DNA of 64,000 bases from Chryseobacterium sp. KLBC 52 (GTDB lineage: Bacteria > Bacteroidota > Bacteroidia > Flavobacteriales > Weeksellaceae), in NCBI RefSeq assembly GCF_003347605.1, contig NZ_QDFZ01000002.1, forward strand, positions 186,001-250,000. The letters are read 5' to 3'. Positions 61,633 to 64,000 of this stretch are shown here, one piece after another. A model generated the notes under the pieces. It searched no databases, had not been told where the DNA came from, and saw nothing but the letters and a program-made list of their open reading frames with translations. Each line of letters opens with the position of its first letter. Within the stretch, counting starts at the first letter, position 1. Made by a program: the position numbers and the translations under genes.

Positions 61633-62766
61633 TTAGTAAAGCGCCTTCCAGTTGGAACCGTTACAGCCTTCGTGAACTTTAGCAATTGTATTATATCGGA
61701 TTGCACCTTCTTCAGCTGCTGTACATGCTGCGTTGGCACCGGAAGCAATTCCTTTCATCTGCAGCGCCGCTCCTGTAGAGGTAGCTGCTGTAGGAGCCAT
61801 ATTAATTCCCAGTATGGTATCTGTTCCGTTTCCTTTATTGAAGAACACATGTTCCTTATTGGCGTACACCATTTGCCCCGCTGCTGCCTGAGCTGAAAAT
61901 CCTATCGCAAAAGCTTCTGTACCTGTCGCTGTATTTGCCGAACCAACAGCTATATTGTTTAATGAGGTGGTATTTCCGCTTCCAATGGAAATCCCGCCAC
62001 TATTAGTATGATTGTTTCCAATGGTTAGTCCTGTCAGTCCCGTTACTGTATTCAGGTTTCCAAAGACAAGGTTATTAGCGCCCGTAGCACTATTATTATT
62101 TCCTATTACTTTGGCTCCGTTGTTAGCTGTATTATTCAGCCCGATAGCAACCGCAGGAAAATTTCCCTGTGCAGAAACTGTATTATCTTTTCCCAGTGCA
62201 ATGTTGGAGGAAGTGCTGTTTGTAAGAGTATTGTTTGATCCCCATGTCAAGGAAGCATAAGGACCTGACGCAGAATTAGAATTTCCACCTTGTAAGGTTC
62301 CGTTGATATCCAGGATTCCTTTTACGTTTTTCTGGGTAGACAAAACCAGATTCTGGCTATCATTTGTTCCCAGGTAATTTCCGCTTCCGATGTTTGTTCC
62401 TAAAGCTGCTGTAGTGGCTGTTGTGCCAGTATTTCCAACTGTTCGCCAGTTTCCGCTTATGTTTGCCCATTTACTACCGTCAAAATAATAGTAGCCTGGT
62501 GAAACAACATCCGTAGTTTGTCCCGTAGGGGTAGTCTCAGCTGCTGTGACATATACTATTGCTCCGGTTTGGGCTGCAGTATAGTTTTTAGCTTTTAATT
62601 GCATTCCTGTAAGTCTTGGTGCAATCAAACCGTCAAGTTTAGTTGTATTGGCAGGTGATCCTACGATATCAAAAGTGGCTTGCGGCTGGTCAATATTAAT
62701 CCCTACCTGAGCTATTGCGGTTAAACTAAATGATAAAAGAGTGACGGTTAATAATTTGTTTTTCAT
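61633..62766 (-). CDS. Exported protein with YadA-head-like repeats
   Basis: The protein has 377 residues; signal peptide MKNKLLTVTLLSFSLTAIAQ, then VGINIDQPQATFDIVGSP, a phage-tail/adhesin-like start. About residues 165-300 hold repeats of the left-handed roll type (NIALGKDNTVSAQGNFPAVA, IGLNNTANNGAKVIGNNNSA, TGTEAFAIGFSAQAAAGQMV), as in trimeric autotransporter heads. The tail EEGAIRYNTIAKVHEGCNGS, then NWKALY, is a common ending of such Bacteroidota proteins. There is no membrane anchor or T9SS domain. It is probably cotranscribed with the 864-residue protein gene 36 bp downstream. Confidence 0.8.
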   Translation of the reverse strand: MKNKLLTVTLLSFSLTAIAQVGINIDQPQATFDIVGSPANTTKLDGLIAPRLTGMQLKAKNYTAAQTGAIVYVTAAETTPTGQTTDVVSPGYYYFDGSKWANISGNWRTVGNTGTTATTAALGTNIGSGNYLGTNDSQNLVLSTQKNVKGILDINGTLQGGNSNSASGPYASLTWGSNNTLTNSTSSNIALGKDNTVSAQGNFPAVAIGLNNTANNGAKVIGNNNSATGANNLVFGNLNTVTGLTGLTIGNNHTNSGGISIGSGNTTSLNNIAVGSANTATGTEAFAIGFSAQAAAGQMVYANKEHVFFNKGNGTDTILGINMAPTAATSTGAALQMKGIASGANAACTAAEEGAIRYNTIAKVHEGCNGSNWKALY

Positions 62767-62878
62767 TTCTAATGGTGTTTGCTGTTTTTATGTAAATGTG
62801 TTTTTTTTAAAAGGGCAATTCTCAGGCATTCTCATCTAAATCATAAATGAAATAACAGTTTATACTGTAAGAATACGT

Positions 62879-63367
62879 TTAAAATTGTAAGGAATATTTT
62901 AGAATAAGGGAAAGAATCAGTTTATCGGGAATTTTGATAATATATTTAAAACCATCAACCAGTTTAACGGAATTACTATAGAACGTATTAATGTCTTTAC
63001 AGGTAAGGCCAACGTGTTCTTTATATTTCTGGTATGAATAGCTCCATTTATTGGGTATGGCAGCAGATTTTATAGTATTAAAGAAAGAGAGTATAGATTG
63101 AGGATCTTTATCGTAAGATAAAGGCGTTTTTTCCTGACGGGAAGGAAGACAGTGGAGAACAGAACTATTATCTTTTGTTTCAGCACACAGATGAACAGAA
63201 ACATCAGCTAAGCAACCCTGCAAATGATTTTTACTATCTGTAGAACATGACAACTCAGATTTTGTTCTCATTACAGATATCAACTTAGTGTTTATTTTTC
63301 CTACCGCTGCCAGAAGTAACAAAAGTGTAATCTTGCCGCCGTAGGAAAGAAAATAATTTCTATCCAA
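62879..63367 (-). CDS. Hypothetical protein, first gene of the cassette
   Basis: The protein has 162 residues from a TTG start at 63367. It opens MDRNYFLSYGGKITLLLLLA, a weak signal or anchor segment, and continues with Cys-bearing polar sequence (SELSCSTDSKNHLQGC, VHLCAETKDN). No family is seen. A strong promoter (63389-63418) lies directly upstream, which supports a transcript from here; the frame itself is less certain, as A+T-rich DNA can hold such frames by chance. Confidence 0.4.
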   Translation of the reverse strand: MDRNYFLSYGGKITLLLLLAAVGKINTKLISVMRTKSELSCSTDSKNHLQGCLADVSVHLCAETKDNSSVLHCLPSRQEKTPLSYDKDPQSILSFFNTIKSAAIPNKWSYSYQKYKEHVGLTCKDINTFYSNSVKLVDGFKYIIKIPDKLILSLILKYSLQF

Positions 63368-63388
63368 TTATATTGTGTTTTTTCGATA

Positions 63389-63418
63389 CAAATATAATAT
63401 TTTTTCAATTAAAACAAA
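63389..63418 (-). promoter_or_regulatory. Promoter of the secreted-protein cassette
   Basis: On the minus strand TTTG (63415-63418), 18-nt spacer, TATATTTG (63389-63396). Transcription would start about 15 nt before the TTG of the first gene. Confidence 0.65.
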
Positions 63419-63587
63419 TATTTATTAATAAAAATTCACACAAAACAAACAATAAACAAAATATTACTAAAATATTATGTTAATTACCAGATAATTTATA
63501 ATCATAAAAAGATATATTAAAATTAGAAGTAATAATAATAAAATATAATTACAAAATAAGAATCACATTTACAAAGACTTACATACA

Positions 63588-63615
63588 AAAAAAGCCCGGG
63601 CCAATGCCCGGGCTT
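63588..63615 (-). terminator. Terminator of rplL
   Basis: Perfect 10-bp arms AAGCCCGGGC (63592-63601) and GCCCGGGCTT (63606-63615), loop CAAT; on the minus strand it runs into TTTTTTTG. It ends the ribosomal protein operon before the cassette. Confidence 0.95.
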
Positions 63616-63638
63616 CTATATTTATAATACAATTGAAA

Positions 63639-64000
63639 TTATTTCAATTCTACTTCAGCACCAGCTTCTTCTAATTGCTTCTTAAGAGCTTCAGCTTCGT
63701 CTTTAGAAACACCTTGCTTAATTGCAGCAGGAGCTCCGTCTACGATATCTTTAGCTTCTTTAAGACCTGCACCAGTTAAATCTTTTACTAATTTAACGAT
63801 AGCTAATTTAGAAGCACCTGCAGACTTAAGAATTACGTCGAATTCAGTCTTTTCTTCAGCAGCATCACCTGCACCACCTGCAGCAACAACTACAGCAGCA
63901 GCAGCTGGCTCAATTCCGTACTCATCCTTAAGGATAGCAGCTAATTCGTTTACGTCTTTTACAGTTAGGTTTACTAGCGTTTCAGCTAAATTTTTTAAAT
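63639..64000 (-). CDS. rplL: Ribosomal protein L7/L12 (start beyond the window)
   Basis: Minus-strand frame ending in EAGAEVELK and TAA at 63639-63641. About 120 codons are present; only the first two or three codons are cut off. Hallmarks: [20 protein letters not shown] (hinge start), [60 protein letters not shown]. This is the ribosomal stalk protein. In most bacteria rpoB follows directly; here a terminator and a separate cassette follow. Confidence 0.97.
   Translation of the reverse strand, partial: LKNLAETLVNLTVKDVNELAAILKDEYGIEPAAAAVVVAAGGAGDAAEEKTEFDVILKSAGASKLAIVKLVKDLTGAGLKEAKDIVDGAPAAIKQGVSKDEAEALKKQLEEAGAEVELK

Noticed and set aside
1-64000. CRISPR arrays, insertion sequences with transposase, prophage genes, tRNA and rRNA genes
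   Set aside because: I looked for regularly spaced repeats, transposase motifs, integrase boxes and tRNA-like T-arm sequences and saw none. The tandem repeat at 36.2 kb has two units without spacers. A covariance search for tRNA could still find something missed by eye.

Overview
The window looks like chromosome of a Chryseobacterium-like member of the Flavobacteriia (Bacteroidota). The support is: AT-rich intergenic DNA, several type IX secretion (T9SS) C-terminal sorting domains, Bacteroidota promoters of the TTTG-N~20-TAnnTTTG type, and families typical of the group (DUF5777, DUF3467, DUF4919, DUF2461). Species-level placement is inference; there is no rRNA or tRNA gene here.

Layout. 1-11.8 kb: small plus-strand genes, including two lipoproteins, two SUKH (SMI1/KNR4) proteins, a tandem pair of kelch genes of which one has lost its T9SS tail, DUF2461, a TIMP-like secreted protein, a RibD-type reductase, a CHMI tautomerase and a DinB-superfamily protein. 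11.8-12.4 kb: a 623-bp gap with seven perfect DnaA boxes and an AT-rich flank, a candidate replication origin. 12.4-25.1 kb: hotdog protein, hydrolase, an FMN riboswitch with ribB, outer-membrane and T9SS proteins, an MFS transporter, and a four-gene ECF-sigma operon. 25.2-34.3 kb: ABC exporter, truA/lpxK divergent pair, purine nucleoside phosphorylase, redoxin, GNAT, DNA polymerase IV and a cytosolic alpha-amylase. 34.3-42.6 kb: a previously unmarked 55-residue Cys-rich peptide gene, esterase, AraC regulator with cupin plus alcohol dehydrogenase, HxlR regulator with NmrA-like oxidoreductase, nucleotide pyrophosphatase-like enzyme and a double GNAT. 42.8-46.6 kb: a redox operon (DUF5777 barrel, cytochrome lipoprotein, YceI, ankyrin, DOMON) read from a promoter that carries a CRP-type palindrome, next to a Crp/Fnr gene. 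46.8-49.8 kb: TonB-dependent receptor with two small upstream genes. 49.9-58.6 kb: DUF3467, rpoC and rpoB. 58.9-63.4 kb: a secreted-protein cassette lying between rpoB and rplL. 63.6 kb to the end: rplL, cut by the window edge.

The most interesting points are the putative oriC, the Cys-rich leader peptide gene, the CRP-box redox operon whose regulator recognition helix fits the box, the cassette that splits rplL from rpoBC, the DnaA box inside the rpoB promoter, and two dispersed non-coding repeat families. All promoter, operator, terminator and repeat calls were made by eye.
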